From positions 1 through 64,000 of the forward strand of contig MVAQ01000048.1 in assembly GCA_014825775.1 (NCBI GenBank): a stretch of DNA of 64,000 nt, given 5' to 3'. The position numbers and the translations under genes are program-made. Of the stretch, positions 11,676 through 24,104 are shown in pieces; position 1 is the stretch's first letter, and each line of letters starts with the position of its first letter. Source of the stretch: Krasilnikovozyma curviuscula (taxonomy: Eukaryota; Basidiomycota; Tremellomycetes; Cystofilobasidiales; Mrakiaceae). The notes under the pieces were generated by a model. That model was given only the letters and a program-made list of their open reading frames with translations, had not been told where the DNA came from and searched no databases.

Positions 11676-12747
11676 GTCGTTGTAGGGAGAAAAATGTAGA
11701 TAGCTCTGAGCGCTCCCCCCCTCGTTGTCAATAAATTATAATTATTTCAGAAGCTTTATGCTATAAAAAAAAGCTTGCAACACATATCTGTGTCTTTTGG
11801 AAAGTATAACGCTGAACATTTATAGGATACTGTCCTCCCTTGTCTCAAGAGCAAAAATCATAGGCACAGTCGCGCTAGCTCCTTTAAAAAGCACTCTACA
11901 AAACATTGAATCTAGCCTTTCCCCTCCTTCGAAGGGTTTGGACTGATATTTTAGAATAATATAGAATAATAACTCAAATTGAACTCACCGTATGAGCATC
12001 GTATCCTGACCATATGTGATCGCTTCTGATCAACGTCGCTACCACTAAGGGGTACCTTCCTCTAGTTACTGCTTAACAATCCGTTCATTTCTTTAGCTGT
12101 CATTCTCCTTTTTTTATTAATACGTTTTATCAATACCCTGATCGTAAATTCAATCAAGCATTTCCCAAAAAGCCAACAAAAAACTCCGACATCCCATAAA
12201 ACCTGTTGCGTGATTTGTCGTTGGATCGCTTGGCTCTTTTCTGTGATTGAAAACAAGCATCAGTCTTCTTAGGTATGTGGAATTCCTTGCGCCGCTAACG
12301 TGACGGGTACTTGATGTAGAGGATAAATAACAATCGCAAATAAATGGCTTTGTTTCATAACGATGCTAACAGATCTTCAAAGGTAGCTACTCGTCACTCG
12401 GATGGTATATTAGTAAATCATGTATCCTTCCATCAAAGAAACTCCCAAGGAGCCGGATCAGATACTGCCAAAATCATCCAAACAAGCACGGTCAACCTTC
12501 TGTTTCAGAGCATTGACGACCAATCAATAAGTGACCAGTGGACTGAAAGCCAAGAAGCCATGATAAGGAGCCATAGAAGATGCTCAGATTTCTTCAGCAT
12601 GACCCGGGATAGAATAAGAAGCGATGGATGTGACGGGGGTGCCATTTCAAGAAATGAATGTAGTAACTACAATCCTAGAATCTCTGGTCAAAATATGGAC
12701 TGCAGTGAGGGTCATGAGATCCACACTCACCTTGATTTGCTGTTCAC
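11676..12747. other. Intergenic, convergent 3' ends
   Basis: This lies between the secreted-protein stop and the stop of the BRI3-like gene. An AATAAA-like signal (CAATAAATTATAATT) at about 11728-11742 fits the polyadenylation region of the secreted gene. The 135-codon ATG frame at 12344-12751 (+) has no family match, reads into the neighbouring stop codon and is not called. Confidence 0.5.
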
Positions 12748-13231
12748 CTAGTAATTAAAGAATCCAGGCTCCAATGTCTGTTTGCAGCGCTTGCAAACAA
12801 CCTTCCTGTCGACCGCCGTGGCGAGAAGTCCCCATGGGAAGAGCAAAATACCAGCAACAATTCCCAAAGCACCGCTTGGAGAAAGAGAGAGATACAACGA
12901 AGAAAATTCAGCTCAATTCAAATAAGGCAAGTAATTACCGTGGTCCTACTCACTACTTGGTCGTTTGCATGTGACCCTGCATCAGACACTTCCCTTGAGG
13001 AGTTTTTGGGCCAAAGGGAGAGGCAACCTGGTGACCAGTGACCGGGTTCCTGTAGTAATGAAGGCCTGATTGCGCTTGGTTGGGCTGGGGTTGGACTGGA
13101 GCGTAGGTTGGCGGGTGCTGCTGTAAATCAAGCTCTCCTTTCTTCACCGGAGCGTTGATATCAACCATACCTGGCTCAGAGCCAGTAGCTTCGATGTAAG
13201 AAGGTGGTGAAGGGGGTACAGTCTTGGTCAT
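12748..13231 (-). CDS. BRI3-like (brain protein I3 family) membrane protein
   Basis: Two exons, from the ATG at 13231 to about 12952 and from about 12890 to the TAG at 12748, join in phase to about 140 residues. The N-terminal half is Pro/Gln/Tyr-rich (PPSYIEATG, HPPTYAPVQPQP). The PPSY and PPTY motifs are candidate WW-domain or ubiquitin-ligase docking sites. The C-terminal half has one hydrophobic segment (GALGIVAGILLFPWGLLATA), then a basic stretch and the CKRC pair before the end (LEPGFFNY). This layout, with hydrophobic segment, Cys-x2-Cys and terminal aromatic tail, is that of the BRI3 / LITAF-like small endolysosomal proteins. The 13231 ATG is preferred over an upstream in-frame codon at 13357 because the extra residues are basic and not conserved in type. 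Family call is from motif layout, not alignment. Confidence 0.68.
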
Positions 13232-13540
13232 TGTGTTTGGATGGATTGATTGAGTGGGAGGTGGGTGAGAGTTGGGTGAAAGTTTGAACCCAAGCGAAGC
13301 GCTTCGAGTTTGGTGGTGCTGTGCTTTGCTCCGGCGTCGGAGAACGTCATGGACCAAGAAATTTCTTCGCCAGTGAAGCGCGCAAACCTACCTTTGGGGA
13401 TACTGGTAATCATACGAAAAGTGTACAGTTGACGAGAAAACATACAGGAAAAGAAGAGCTAGCGAACTGAAAGGTCTTGCTCAGACCCGCTCAACGTCAA
13501 ATTACACATATTCAAATTTCAATGTATGACTACGCCTTAA
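13232..13540. other. Intergenic: promoter of the BRI3-like gene and 3' region of SF3B1
   Basis: Nothing beyond a short open frame that continues the BRI3-like reading frame upstream. Confidence 0.4.
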
Positions 13541-16500
13541 CTACGCAAAGAAGTACAACGGATGCCTTGTATAATCATTCTGGTTCTCAGAAAGATGCGC
13601 CATATTAGGATAAAAGGGAACCATAGCATCCTCAGCACCCAGGTATGTGGAGTCTGCCGTAAAGATAACAGTAAGCAGATGCTGGGAAGCAGAAACATGG
13701 AAAATTTACTCACTATACACTCTCCAGTAAACCTCTCTGACCTTCCTCGCTGGATGGAACAGACCAGCAAGGATATAGCTCATCAGTACACCGGGACCGA
13801 GACCAACTCTCATCGCCTCCACCGCTTCCATGACCTGCCCAATAACGTGAGGTGAAGTTTCAAAGACGTTGGGCCACACGAGGTTGAGCAAGTGGACGAG
13901 CGCTTCCTCATTTCCAAGACCAGCAACACCAAGGGCCAGGTGCTTGACGATTGAAGCAGCTGTCTGTCTGTGGACAGCGTCTCGTTCCGTTAGAGCATCT
14001 TCTAATAGACCAACAACCGAGTGGATATAGTCCTTTGCCATTTCTCCAACATACTCGAAGACGAATGAGAGCGCCTTCAGGCAACCATTTCGCACGTTAA
14101 GCTCTGGAGTTCTGTATTCATTGAGGATGGCGGGGATTGTGGTGAAAGGACCACAGGTTTCGGAGACAATGGCTACACAAAGTCAATCACATTAGTTAAG
14201 GATATTGATACAAAAAAGGATTTCAGCAAATAAGCGACTCACCAATGGCGACAGTGGAACAGACACGACTTTGACGTTCTTGAACCCTCAAATTCGTCAG
14301 CAACACACTCAACACATCCTGAGGACCGATAGCTTTCGCAATGTAACCGAAGGAGTTGACGGCTGCTCGACGAATACCCTTCTTGTGAGCTTTGAGGAGA
14401 TCTAGCAATTCGAAACAGATTCTCATCCATTCTCGGGCTGGAACATATTCAGCCCCACGATCAGCTGTGGAAAGAGGGTATGTCAGTATTGTTCAATTCT
14501 GTGAAGTATGAAACCCATAATATTTACCAATACGACCAATCAAATTGATTGAGGCTTCTTGCACCTTTTCGTGCCTATTCCTGAGAATTGGTGTCATTCG
14601 AGGGACTGGGAAAATGGGGTCAGCGACAGATGCTCACAGGCCTAGGAAAGGCGATACTTACGTAGATCCTTGACTGGAGGATTCATTGCAGTCATACCAA
14701 CTACATTTGCAATGGCGGCCTCGGCAGCAATGATACTGGGTAGAAAAAGTCAGTAACGAGAAGAAGGTACTGAAGTTAAACGCGAGATTCACCTTCCAAG
14801 AGTATCTGGATATTCTTCTCCGAGCTGTTCGAAAAGAACAACTCCAAGCTTGCTCAAATGTGCGTCTTCACCACAACTTTTGATGACCACAGCTAATCGA
14901 GTCGTGAGATCGGCGGCCTGTTGACGTACTTTGGCGCTTTTGTTGTTAAGACGCCAAAGAATGGTGGAAACGATTTGGGTCAAGTAAGGCTTCACTCGGA
15001 TACCTGTTCAAAGAAGACAAGACAAGACAGTTAGCCAAACAGTCTTGTGTCATATAGAAAAAGGAGACCGACCAAGGGCGTTGACAACAGTTCCGAAACC
15101 ATCCAGCATCACGTTGTCCTCCACAGTTTGTTCCTGGAAGGCGTAGATAATACCATCGATAAGGAGGACTTCTAATCTCTCGTCGATGTCTGCTGCACCT
15201 ATAGCAGCGACAACCTTCGTGATTGTTTCCATCACCATCTTCCTGAATGGTTCACTCTCATCCTTCAAGTCGTTCACAACTCTTCCTACAATTTCACCAA
15301 CCCCAGCTTTCTGAGCAAGTTCGACGGTGGTTTCGACCAAACTCTTGTAGTTTCTTCGGTCGAGCGCCATTCGCCTGACCCAGAACGCCTTGAAGAACTC
15401 GGGTAGGATTTCTTCACGAACGTAAGTTGGGGTGACACCTTCGGTTGCAGCACATTGCTTGACGACTTTGAGTACAATCTTCTTCATCTCTTCATCCGCT
15501 GATGCAAATTCTCTGATAAGGATGGGAACACACTCCTTGACGTAGTAACCGGCGTAGTCTGGATCCATGAGTGGGATGATGAAACCAATGGCTTTGAGGA
15601 AGGCGGCAAGACCTTTACCACGATGTTGACGAATACCAAGCCAGAGTGGTTTGAGGACATTGTCGAAGGATTCGATACCGTATGGAGCGGCTGCTTCTGC
15701 CAGAGCTGCCAAAGCCAAAGCAGTCATCGTTCTTACTTTCGTCTGCTCATCCTCCAACCCATGAGCAACAGCATCAACCAAGTTTCTCAGGTGCGGTAGA
15801 ACAGCTAATTAAGATTCAAACAGAGGGGGTCAGCTCAGACTCTTCGTATTTGTAGTATATGGCTTGGCAACTTACCACAACCCATCATGATGGCGATTTG
15901 CTGAACAATACGGATACCAGTGTGTCGAGCCTGCCAAGATTTCTTGGATTTACAGACAGCTTTGAGGAAGGGAAGGAGCGAGGGGATACCAAGAGCTGAA
16001 GCGACGACAGAGAAGGCTCTGGCGGTTGTGTTTCTGACATACTCGTCCACATGATCTATATCTGGTCTCATTGTCGAGATCATATGGGCCAAACCAGCAG
16101 CTTTGGATAAATTAGAGATGATTTCTCTTCCTTCAACACGAGCGAAGTAATCTTCGTCGATAAGGAGTGGTTCAATGACGACCAAGATTTTGTGGACGTA
16201 AGGTCGGACCAAGTCATCCAGTTTGTAGAGCACACGATCGATGACCTTCACCAACAAGTGTCGCTCTTGATCTTCTAGTGTTCTTTCCATGAGGAGAGGA
16301 AGAATTTTGTCGAAGAGTGGACCAGCGCCGAAATCTCTAGCTTTGTCAGTGATTTGTCGAAGTGCTGACTTTCTGACGGGCGGTGTTCCGTTCTTGATCT
16401 TCAGTAGCAGCCTCATAATCTTCCTTTCCTTCAACTCTTCGACCGTCAACTTGGTGTTTAACTCGTCATCCCCTCCTTGAAGGACCGCTTTGAAGTATTC

Positions 16501-17714
16501 CTGATCTTCAGCCTTCAAGAATTGAAGGGCACCAATACCTTCAATTTCAGTGGGTACATCATACGCGTAGCCACCCGCAGCATCAACAGCAGCCTTTGCT
16601 GCTGCCTCATCCTGCATCATAAATCCAGTTTGAGCAAGGGGAGTAGCCGAGAGGTGATTCGATCTTGAGGGAGCATAACCTGCTGGTGGGGTGACGATGA
16701 CGTACCCTTCTGATGGCAGAAGGGCATCCAACTCTGTATCAGAAAGATACCTGTTGCGGGGATCTTCTTGAACGAAACTGCTGGTGTAGGTGGGTTGTGT
16801 AATGACGACGTCGTTGGTGATTGTGGTTGGAGCATTAACAGGTGTCTGATCCCAACGAGATCGTTTTCCAGTCACTGGAGTCTCTCCAACAGCTCCAGAC
16901 ACTGGTGTTGCTTCGTCCCACCTGGACCGTCTCTTCTTGATCAACGGGGCTTCTTCCTCCTTAGCTTCACCTCCTGATACCTGGTTTTCCTTGTCCTCAC
17001 TTCCCACATCCCAACGTCTCTTCTTCCTTTCGGCTCTATCAGCAGCAGGTGGGGTGTTGTCGTCCATTGCTGTCAGTCGAGGAGGAGTTTTGTCGTCTTC
17101 CATGACTGATTTCTTGTCCTCTTCACCATTCAAACGGCGGTCCTCAATAGCCTTCTGCACCTTGGCCTCCTCTCTCTCCAAGTTCCTCAATCGCATTGTT
17201 TCTGCGTATCCTTCAGGACCACCTATGAATTTTCGAATGCAGGAGCCAAGTATGGGAAAGAAACGACAGGAGCCAAAGAGCAGTTTGTTAGTCAGAGGTT
17301 CCAAAAAAGAGTAAGGACAGTGCTACACTTCTAATCCATCAAACCCAAATGGACCTAGAGACTCTTGTACATCCTCACAAGAGCAGGGGAAGGGAAGAAG
17401 AATATTATGAGGGAGAAAAACGCACCTTCCAAAGCGTCCTGCCTGTCGAACCTTCTCTGCTGATATTCAGACTGTCTACTAGCAATTTGACGACTGTTGG
17501 CAGTCTCAGCGAAAGGATCCACATCGTCGGCATCGTTCATCTCAGCGAAGTCATCGAGGACGTCCTGAGTTAAGAGAGGGACGAGGGAAGGTCATCAGTC
17601 ACGAGAAAGGGAGACTAGCAGAAAAGGAAAGAACCATTGTCGAGTACAGACCTTAGGTGCTGTGAAGCTATCCAAGAACCGTCCTCTGTTCTCCTCGTCA
17701 TCTTGATACGACAT
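13541..17714 (-). CDS. SF3B1: Splicing factor 3B subunit 1 (U2 snRNP, HEAT repeats)
   Basis: About a dozen exons encode roughly 1,170 residues, against about 1,300 in human SF3B1. SF3B1/Hsh155 clamps the branch-point/U2 snRNA duplex and binds PHF5A and SF3B3 in the nucleus. The N-terminus ([13 protein letters not shown] at 17714) is followed by three RWD motifs ([21 protein letters not shown]), the U2AF-ligand motifs bound by UHM proteins. The HEAT superhelix then runs to the end (HPLYFFA, stop 13541-13543). Landmark segments are near identical to the human protein: SWQARHTGI (near 15920), DEQTKVRTM (near 15745), [36 protein letters not shown] (near 14940), [12 protein letters not shown] and [13 protein letters not shown]. 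The lysine corresponding to the human K700 mutation hotspot is therefore present. Its N-terminal region is shorter, with fewer TP repeats than in animals. Confidence 0.95.
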
Positions 17715-18880
17715 TCTGGGTGGAAGAGCTGGTAAAGCAGGATGTCAACGGGGCCAGCCTTCCAGTTGCTCTCCGCTGCTACAGCCATATTCACTCGAAC
17801 ATGTGGCGCATGGGAACAACTCCCAGCATTTTTTTCAGTAATGACTGAGGCTGAGACTTCTTGTAAGGAGTGCAGCCTGGATGGCTGATGCTGTACCGTT
17901 GCTCTCGCCAGGTGAAGGCCAGCTTTACCAAGCTGGACCTAGCGCGATTGTGCATCGTATCTACCCACATGCATCTGGCGGCTGCGTGGAGACCAACACA
18001 AGGAAAGATGGACTCTGGAAAGATGAGAGTAATAATATCCATTTATCTTGATTCTACATTCACTGGCGCGCAACAACTGACGCCTCTTTTGGTTAGAAGA
18101 TCTATCTTCCCTGACCCAGGTAAACCAGGACGCTTGGCCAACGACGTAAGCTCGTCTATGAACGCCCAGGCTTGCCTGTACGAAGGAATCAAGACAACGT
18201 GAATTGCGACGTTGGTTCAGCAGGAATCCACGGGTGACTACTTGCTGGTGGAGGGCGGGCAGGTGAAGATTGGCAGCGCCTAGGCGATTGGGAGTATCAA
18301 GGTTGTCGATGGGGGAGGTATATGACTGATACTTTTACTAAGTCTATAGCCCAGATCTATCTTGCGGACGTCACGTCATCTGGGTGTTTGAATCCACGAT
18401 TATGTTGTGCACAAATTTAGACAAGATCAAGGCCCCACCACTGCACAATTCGACTCCCTCCATATGATCACCGCCACTACTGTCAAGATGCAGGACAGGG
18501 TCAAAGCGCACCGTGGAGAGACCTAGGCTGAAGCGGTGGACGGAGGTAGATCAAGCCAAGTGGGAAGCGATCGGAGGGAAGTGACGCCTTTGGGGAGAAG
18601 TGAACTGAACAAATCAATCAATAAATAAATAAAAGACACGTGAAGTTTTGTTGAGTTCGACAGCAAAGATGTACTTCTCAATGAATCGCAATCCGGATAT
18701 GAGAATTCGCAATGCGCTTGCTAATTGACTTCTGGTTATGACGAAATGGAAATCAATTGATAATTAAAAAAAGGCAATATTCTACAAATAGGTAACCACT
18801 TAAAAAAATAAAAAATACAGGACTGCTCAGATAAGAACGGAGTGTGTTTTATCGTTTTTTGTTTTCAGCGCAAAACCGAT
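17715..18880. other. Intergenic: SF3B1 promoter and 3' region of the homeodomain gene
   Basis: About 1.2 kb without a supported gene. The part at 18590-18840 is AT-rich (AATCAATAAATAAATAAAAG near 18613), consistent with a 3' flank of the minus-strand homeodomain gene. The open frame at 17870-18202 (+) does not begin with ATG and has no family features. Confidence 0.45.
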
Positions 18881-21249
18881 CTAGCGACTTTCTAGTAAAC
18901 CCAGCAGTAACCGAGCGCATTCTTCGTCCTCTCCAGGTCTCTTCTTGTTAGGAGTTCCCTCGCTGCCCGTCTTAACAGCACCAACGATCTCGTTCTTGCC
19001 TCCATCAGATCTACCGGACTCGCTCCTCGCCTTTTTCTCCGGACTGCCGGTGACGCCATCCAGCGAGCTCCTCAACCGCTTCCGGCCATTCAATTCAGGA
19101 GCAGCTCCACCTAACGCTGGACTCGTGGTTCGTCCTGGTCCAGCTGTCCAGTCGAGCGAAGCGCTTCTTCTCAAGCCAGGTCGAAGCGATTCTCTAGTTT
19201 TTGGAAGATGAAGTCTGCCTCTAGATGACGAAGATGAGGTAGAGGATGAGGATGAGAAACTTCTTTTCGGTTGACCTGGTCGTCCTGACGAGAGAAGGGA
19301 ACTGGCCGATCTACCGATGGGATGGCTGGAACGTTTGGGTTGAGGGTGGTGCGTCTGGGGCGAACTTGGGGCAGTTGGGGAGGACGATACAGTTGTTCTT
19401 GTGCTGGACTTAGCAACAGTGGTGCGGAAGGAGTTGCGACGGCTTGAGATGCTTCCACGCTCTGCTTCTTCGTCCATCGTTGCATCAAGGAACACCGCGT
19501 CGCCAATCGCCTCCGGGAGACTTGGTGCTGTCGACACATCAGCGTCTTCCTCGTCATCCTGGTCTAACATCGAGATATCTCCTGCACCCTCTTCGTCGGG
19601 GGGACCTAATGGGTCGCTCAGCATATGCTTCCACACATCTCTTGCCTCAGATTTACCATTTCCATCCTTTCGAACAGGAGTGTCGGGAACAGATTGTGGA
19701 GCAGATGCTGAGACGGTCGATGCTGACACAAATGGAAGTTCCTTGGATGCCACAACGGTATCCATGTTCAGACCAGCAGAACTGGCTCGGAGGAACGCCG
19801 TCCCACGTAACCGTGCTGTTTGTTGCTCGATCTGGTTAACTGAGGAGTAGCTGATGCCTTTAGCAGCAATGATTACGTCGTAATTATCTCCAAAACCACT
19901 GCTGGAAGGAAGTTTCAGCTTTGGGGTACTGGAACTGGGAACAGAATGAGCGGCTGGTTGTGGAGAAGGAACGATGTGTGAATGGTTTGCCGCCAATGAG
20001 GAGGATGCGATCGACGTCGATGGTGATGAATCATGCCGCCGACTCAGACGTTGAGTTTCCAGAAGACTAGAAGTTGGCCTCGATGGATCAAAGGATGGTT
20101 CGCAAGGCGCTAACTCGATGTGATTCAGGGGAACAGCGCGCGATCGCGGTTTCGGCTGAAAGTGGCTGGGGGTGAAAGGCTTGACTTCGTGTTCAATGAC
20201 GGTGGGAGTGTAAATGATTGAGGGTGGTGCAGGAAGTACTGGAGGGACAATTGTAGATGTTGTGGTGGACGGTGGTGTGGGGTTTTGTGGTAGGACACTG
20301 CTGCTGGGGGCTGGTGAAGACTTCCTTTTCTCCATTTGTCGTTTATTTTGAAACTAAAGTAGACATGGATTGAAGCTCATTAGAATCCATTCTCAAAAGC
20401 CTTTCTGAAACTTAGGTCTCTGCAAAACTTACCCAAATCTGAATGGCTCGAGAAGTCCTGCAACGAGAAAAAAAATAACGCGAGGAGTCAACACGAGATC
20501 ACGGTGACTGGGACCAACGCGACAACAAAAACTCACATGTTAACTTCTTGAGCTATTGCATTTCGTTGAGCTGCATCAGGCATTGAAACCCTTCTGTAAT
20601 GAGCATCTAAAATGGCCAGTTCCTGCGGCGTGGTACGTCTCCTCCTCTTCCTGCCCACCGCTTGAGAGTCGTTGTTGGGACTGGTATAGCTCACGACCTT
20701 ATCTGACCTATCTCTGGTGCTACGTATTGAGCTGGAGCCAACTAAGATGCTGCTGGCTGCGTTTGATATCGAGTCAGGTAGAGGTTGATTCACGTAATTT
20801 TGGCTGCCGTGACTGCTGCTCCTGTCTCTGTGCATATTGTCCTTAGAAGTTCCTATCGAAGGATGAACCCCGTCATGTAATCCAAGATTTTGTCTGTCAG
20901 GTGATGATGAACTGAACGGGTCGTGAAGGAATGGGTGGGAATCCGAAGGGAGGCGCATGTCGCGTTTCTCAAACGGTATCGAATGCCCCAACAGGGCAGA
21001 GAACTGCTCCTGAGTATAAGGTGGGAGGTCGCCTGCGTGCTGGAGAAGCTGCTGCTGAGATGGGGGGTGATAGTCGCTGAATTTCAAGGGTAAACTGCTG
21101 GACACCAGATTACTGCCGCTGTTTGGTGGTTGAATCAGCTGAGAGGGATGAATCGACATATTGAAGCCATCGTCCGCTGGAGTCTGGGGAGACTGGCTCG
21201 GATGAGACGAGAAGGAAGAGTTGGGTGAGAGGGAAGGATGGAACTCCAT
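18881..21249 (-). CDS. Homeodomain transcription factor
   Basis: Three exons (20537-21249, 20433-20457, 18881-20353) sum to 2,211 bases, 736 residues. The homeodomain begins at about residue 205 with the basic arm GRKRRRRTTPQELAIL. It crosses both introns and ends in helix 3 IQIWFQNKRQ, holding the invariant W48, F49, N51 and R53 positions. The middle exon is only 25 bases and supplies TSRAIQIW. The N-terminal 200 residues are Ser/Pro/Gln-rich. The C-terminal 480 residues are low-complexity Ser/Thr/Pro, with one ordered stretch (DNYDVIIAAKGISYSS) and an acidic patch (DQDDEEDAD). This resembles the fungal PHO2/YOX1-like class of typical (non-TALE) homeodomains rather than mating-type HD1/HD2 proteins, as no partner gene is adjacent. 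The upstream in-frame codons beyond 21249 begin with TTG, so the ATG at 21249 is taken. Confidence 0.88.
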
Positions 21250-21648
21250 CGCTGATGATGGTCGGGTGGTCACCAAGAAATCTCAAGCTGTTTTTTATTT
21301 CACGACTGTGTGGCCGCAGGTGTGTTTCAGCAGAGGTAGATCATCACGAAAAAGGTCCTCTGGGAACCTAGGTCAGCTAGTAAAAGAAGCTATATACTCA
21401 TTGAGAAATGAATCATGATAATAACAATGCGTTAACTCTCCTTCTTCCTCTCTTACAAGCTCAAAAAACAGGTTCGAGTAGAAATGATCGGCGCCGCGAG
21501 CTGGTGTCTCGAGACAACGTCCGTGTCACTTTACGTGGTAATCATCTTCAAAATACGCAATGGCTGATACAGACAATTCCAACATCTCAATATGAGCTGA
21601 GATTAAATGCTCGCTCTTTGACCGCCTTCTCTACTCCTTCGTAGGTTG
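21250..21648. other. Intergenic: homeodomain promoter and 3' region of the mitochondrial gene
   Basis: No gene supported. A minus-strand GAGTATATAGC sequence near 21390 is a possible TATA element about 140 bases upstream of the homeodomain start. Confidence 0.4.
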
Positions 21649-23846
21649 TCACCCCGACGGTGCGCTAGCTGGACTGCCCCTCGTCATACCAGCCTGAGCA
21701 GCCAACGCCTTTGCAGAAGTCAGCAGAGCCTCTGCGTGTTTCTTGAGCAGGCGATCTTGCTCTAAGAACTCAACCACTCGTATCTCTCCTCCTTGTGTTT
21801 GACCCACGGCATCAATCACCTCCTGCACTGTCGCGCCCGATTTGCCTCGCCACACGTCCAAAGGTGCCGAAGAGAGAGACGCGTTCAAGTGTGACCATGA
21901 GTGGGCTGGAGCGTTGAGTGCTTGGAGTGTTTCGCCAATGTAGAGTGATAACATCGCTTCCTGGAGCTTGAGGGTGGATTTGTGTAAGATTTCAGCGCGG
22001 GCAATTGATGAGGTGGCTGGACTGGTTCCTGATGAGGTTGTGAAAGGTGTTGAAAGTTGATCTGATGCGAAAGCAAGTGCCCTCACCTGAGTTTCTAGGG
22101 CAGTGTTCAGTGAGGAAGGAGTCGATAGGGCCGCTGCAACCATTTGTCCAGAACAATTTTTGTGCAGACCAAAAAGTGAGCGTCTTCTGTCAAACAGCCA
22201 TCGAAGGAGAAAACAGAGAGAATACACATACCACACAGCCCAAGTTGAAGTCCAAGTGCCATCCTAGTATCCAGCGGTGAGATATGGAAGACACCCTTTT
22301 TGGCGTCGTACAGTTCCATCACATTTCTGATATCCTTCTCTTCAGACGTAGACAGAGAGCCTGTTTTCCTTGATTCACCACCCTTATTTCCACCGTTCCT
22401 AGGATGGATCCACCAAGAACGTTTCCCTCCTGTTACGTTGTTCGGTGATGTTGTGATGACTTCTTCGGGCAGGTGAATCGCTCCCGTGACTCGGGCGTTT
22501 CTGGCTCGTTTTAGTCCCCAAAGGAACCACCGCACTGCTTCTCCTCTTTCCCCAAGCATTAAAGAGAGTGAACCAATCTTCCTGGAGAGCAGAAGCTCAA
22601 TGTGCTTTTGATTTGATGACGTGCTTGTTATTGCGGAGAGGAATATGGAGTGAAATTCTCGTCTGAAAACGAAATGACAGATTAGCTTCGGGAAAACACA
22701 GACTCCCTAGGAAATGTTCAAGACGAACCGAGCTTGGAAGATATCCTCGGCTCCACCTAATCGCTCCAGGAGCGACGCGTGGAGGTACAGCAGCTCTAGA
22801 GGTACCAGCTCTTTAGGATCCAACTTTCGGTCCACTTCCAATTTCGATCCATGCGAAGTGATAGGAGATTTAGAACCAACTTCTCCATCACGTGATAATG
22901 GGCCAGCTGGGAAGGTCCACTTCTTTTGACCCATCGCATCCGTTTCATTCTGCAACTCCCTTAGAACTTTTTCAACAGTGATGGCCGCTCGGTTCAGTCC
23001 GCCATCGGATTCCTCTCGATCTACTTCCTGAATGCTGGGATCAGACCACCTTGAACCAAGAGCCTTCATAACATCTCGATAGACATTCATCGATAGCAGA
23101 AACGAAAGCGTCAAGTGTTCCGATGGAACTGGAATGTCCCAGTCCTCCCAAGAGACGTTCGAAAACGCTCGATGGAGAGCTCGACGTTGTGAAATCGAGA
23201 GAAGTGGTAGCGATGTGAATGGGATGCTGGAAGTTGTTTCTTCGAACCCAAATTTCGACGGGAGTTCGTTGTCGCCTTCTGTGAGGAAGAGCGAAGGTGT
23301 GGATCTAATTTCCCATTCGACGTATGCATGCAGTGCAGCTACCCAACCCAGATAAAGCACAAGCAATGAAGCCATGAAGCCACCAAGAATCTTCAACATA
23401 TTCTTGAACTCGCCTCGAAAGTCCCTCATCTCAGTCGAGAAGGTGTGCTCGTTGACCCTCCGCAAGCTGTCGATGGATGTTGTCTTTGACCTCAGGTGGA
23501 ACGGTGGTGTTGGGTAAATGAGGGGATAGAGCACCCTGGGGACGGGAATCAGGTTCAAGAGTTTGGGCTGTGGGAAATTGATATCGTTGTAGTCGAGCTG
23601 CACTGGGTACCTGTGAGGCTCTGTCGTAGCCAGTCCATCAACAGTCTCCCTCCCATCAACCAGAGTATTGATTAGTGAGACTACTGGCGGCTCTTCCTCC
23701 AGCAAGGTAGTCGTCTGCTGCTGCTGAGGCGCCGGTTGCTGGAGTGGAGATTGCTGCAGTCCGCCTGGAGTTCGAGTGGTATATGCCCTGGTCCTTGAAG
23801 CTATCGCTCTGCTATATGCTGATAAGATACCATACCTTCGTATCAT
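21649..23846 (-). CDS. Mitochondrial membrane protein with helical repeats, unknown function
   Basis: Three exons (about 22732-23846, 22238-22672 and 21649-22138) join in phase (QA-RREFHS, GLC-AALSTP) to about 680 residues. The N-terminus MIRRYGILSAYSRAIASRTRAYTTR is cut off here at MIRRYGILSAYSRAIASRTR: Arg/Ser-rich, no acidic residue, a typical mitochondrial presequence. One membrane helix sits near residue 150 (FMASLLVLYLGWVAALHAYV). The remainder is predicted alpha-helical with TPR-like spacing, for example GERGEAVRWFLWGLKRAR and a C-terminal helix rich in Ala/Leu. A single inner-membrane anchor plus TPR-like soluble domain recalls the i-AAA adaptor Mgr3 class, but I see no decisive motif. 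The start is 258 bases from that of the divergent RPC11 gene, so the two probably share a promoter. Confidence 0.7.
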
Positions 23847-24104
23847 CTGGCTGGGATTCTCGTCGAGTTAGTGGCCGTCGAGAGGACACGGCGGCTCTTC
23901 ATGCGCTGAGTGGGGACAACTTGTAACCACGACTCTCTTCAAAAAGTGTAAAGCTCATTTCAAAGGGTCTTCTCGAGTCCCGAACATCTGTGAGCGATGT
24001 AATAAAGCAGTCGAATTTCCCTGTACTGACAAGTCCTCATTTCTTCGCAGCGGTTCTGACCTTTGTCTGTTTGAAATTCATTTGCCTATTCAGTTGAAGC
24101 AGCT
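23847..24104. promoter_or_regulatory. Shared divergent promoter (mitochondrial protein / RPC11)
   Basis: 258 bases separate two divergent start codons. No TATA box on either side, as expected of housekeeping genes. Confidence 0.4.

Noticed and set aside
12344..12751. 135-codon plus-strand ATG frame
   Set aside because: No family features or codon bias, lies between convergent 3' ends and runs into the BRI3-like stop codon; frames of this length occur by chance in 64 kb.
17870..18202. 110-codon plus-strand frame in the SF3B1 upstream gap
   Set aside because: Does not begin with ATG and shows no motif, signal or splice context.
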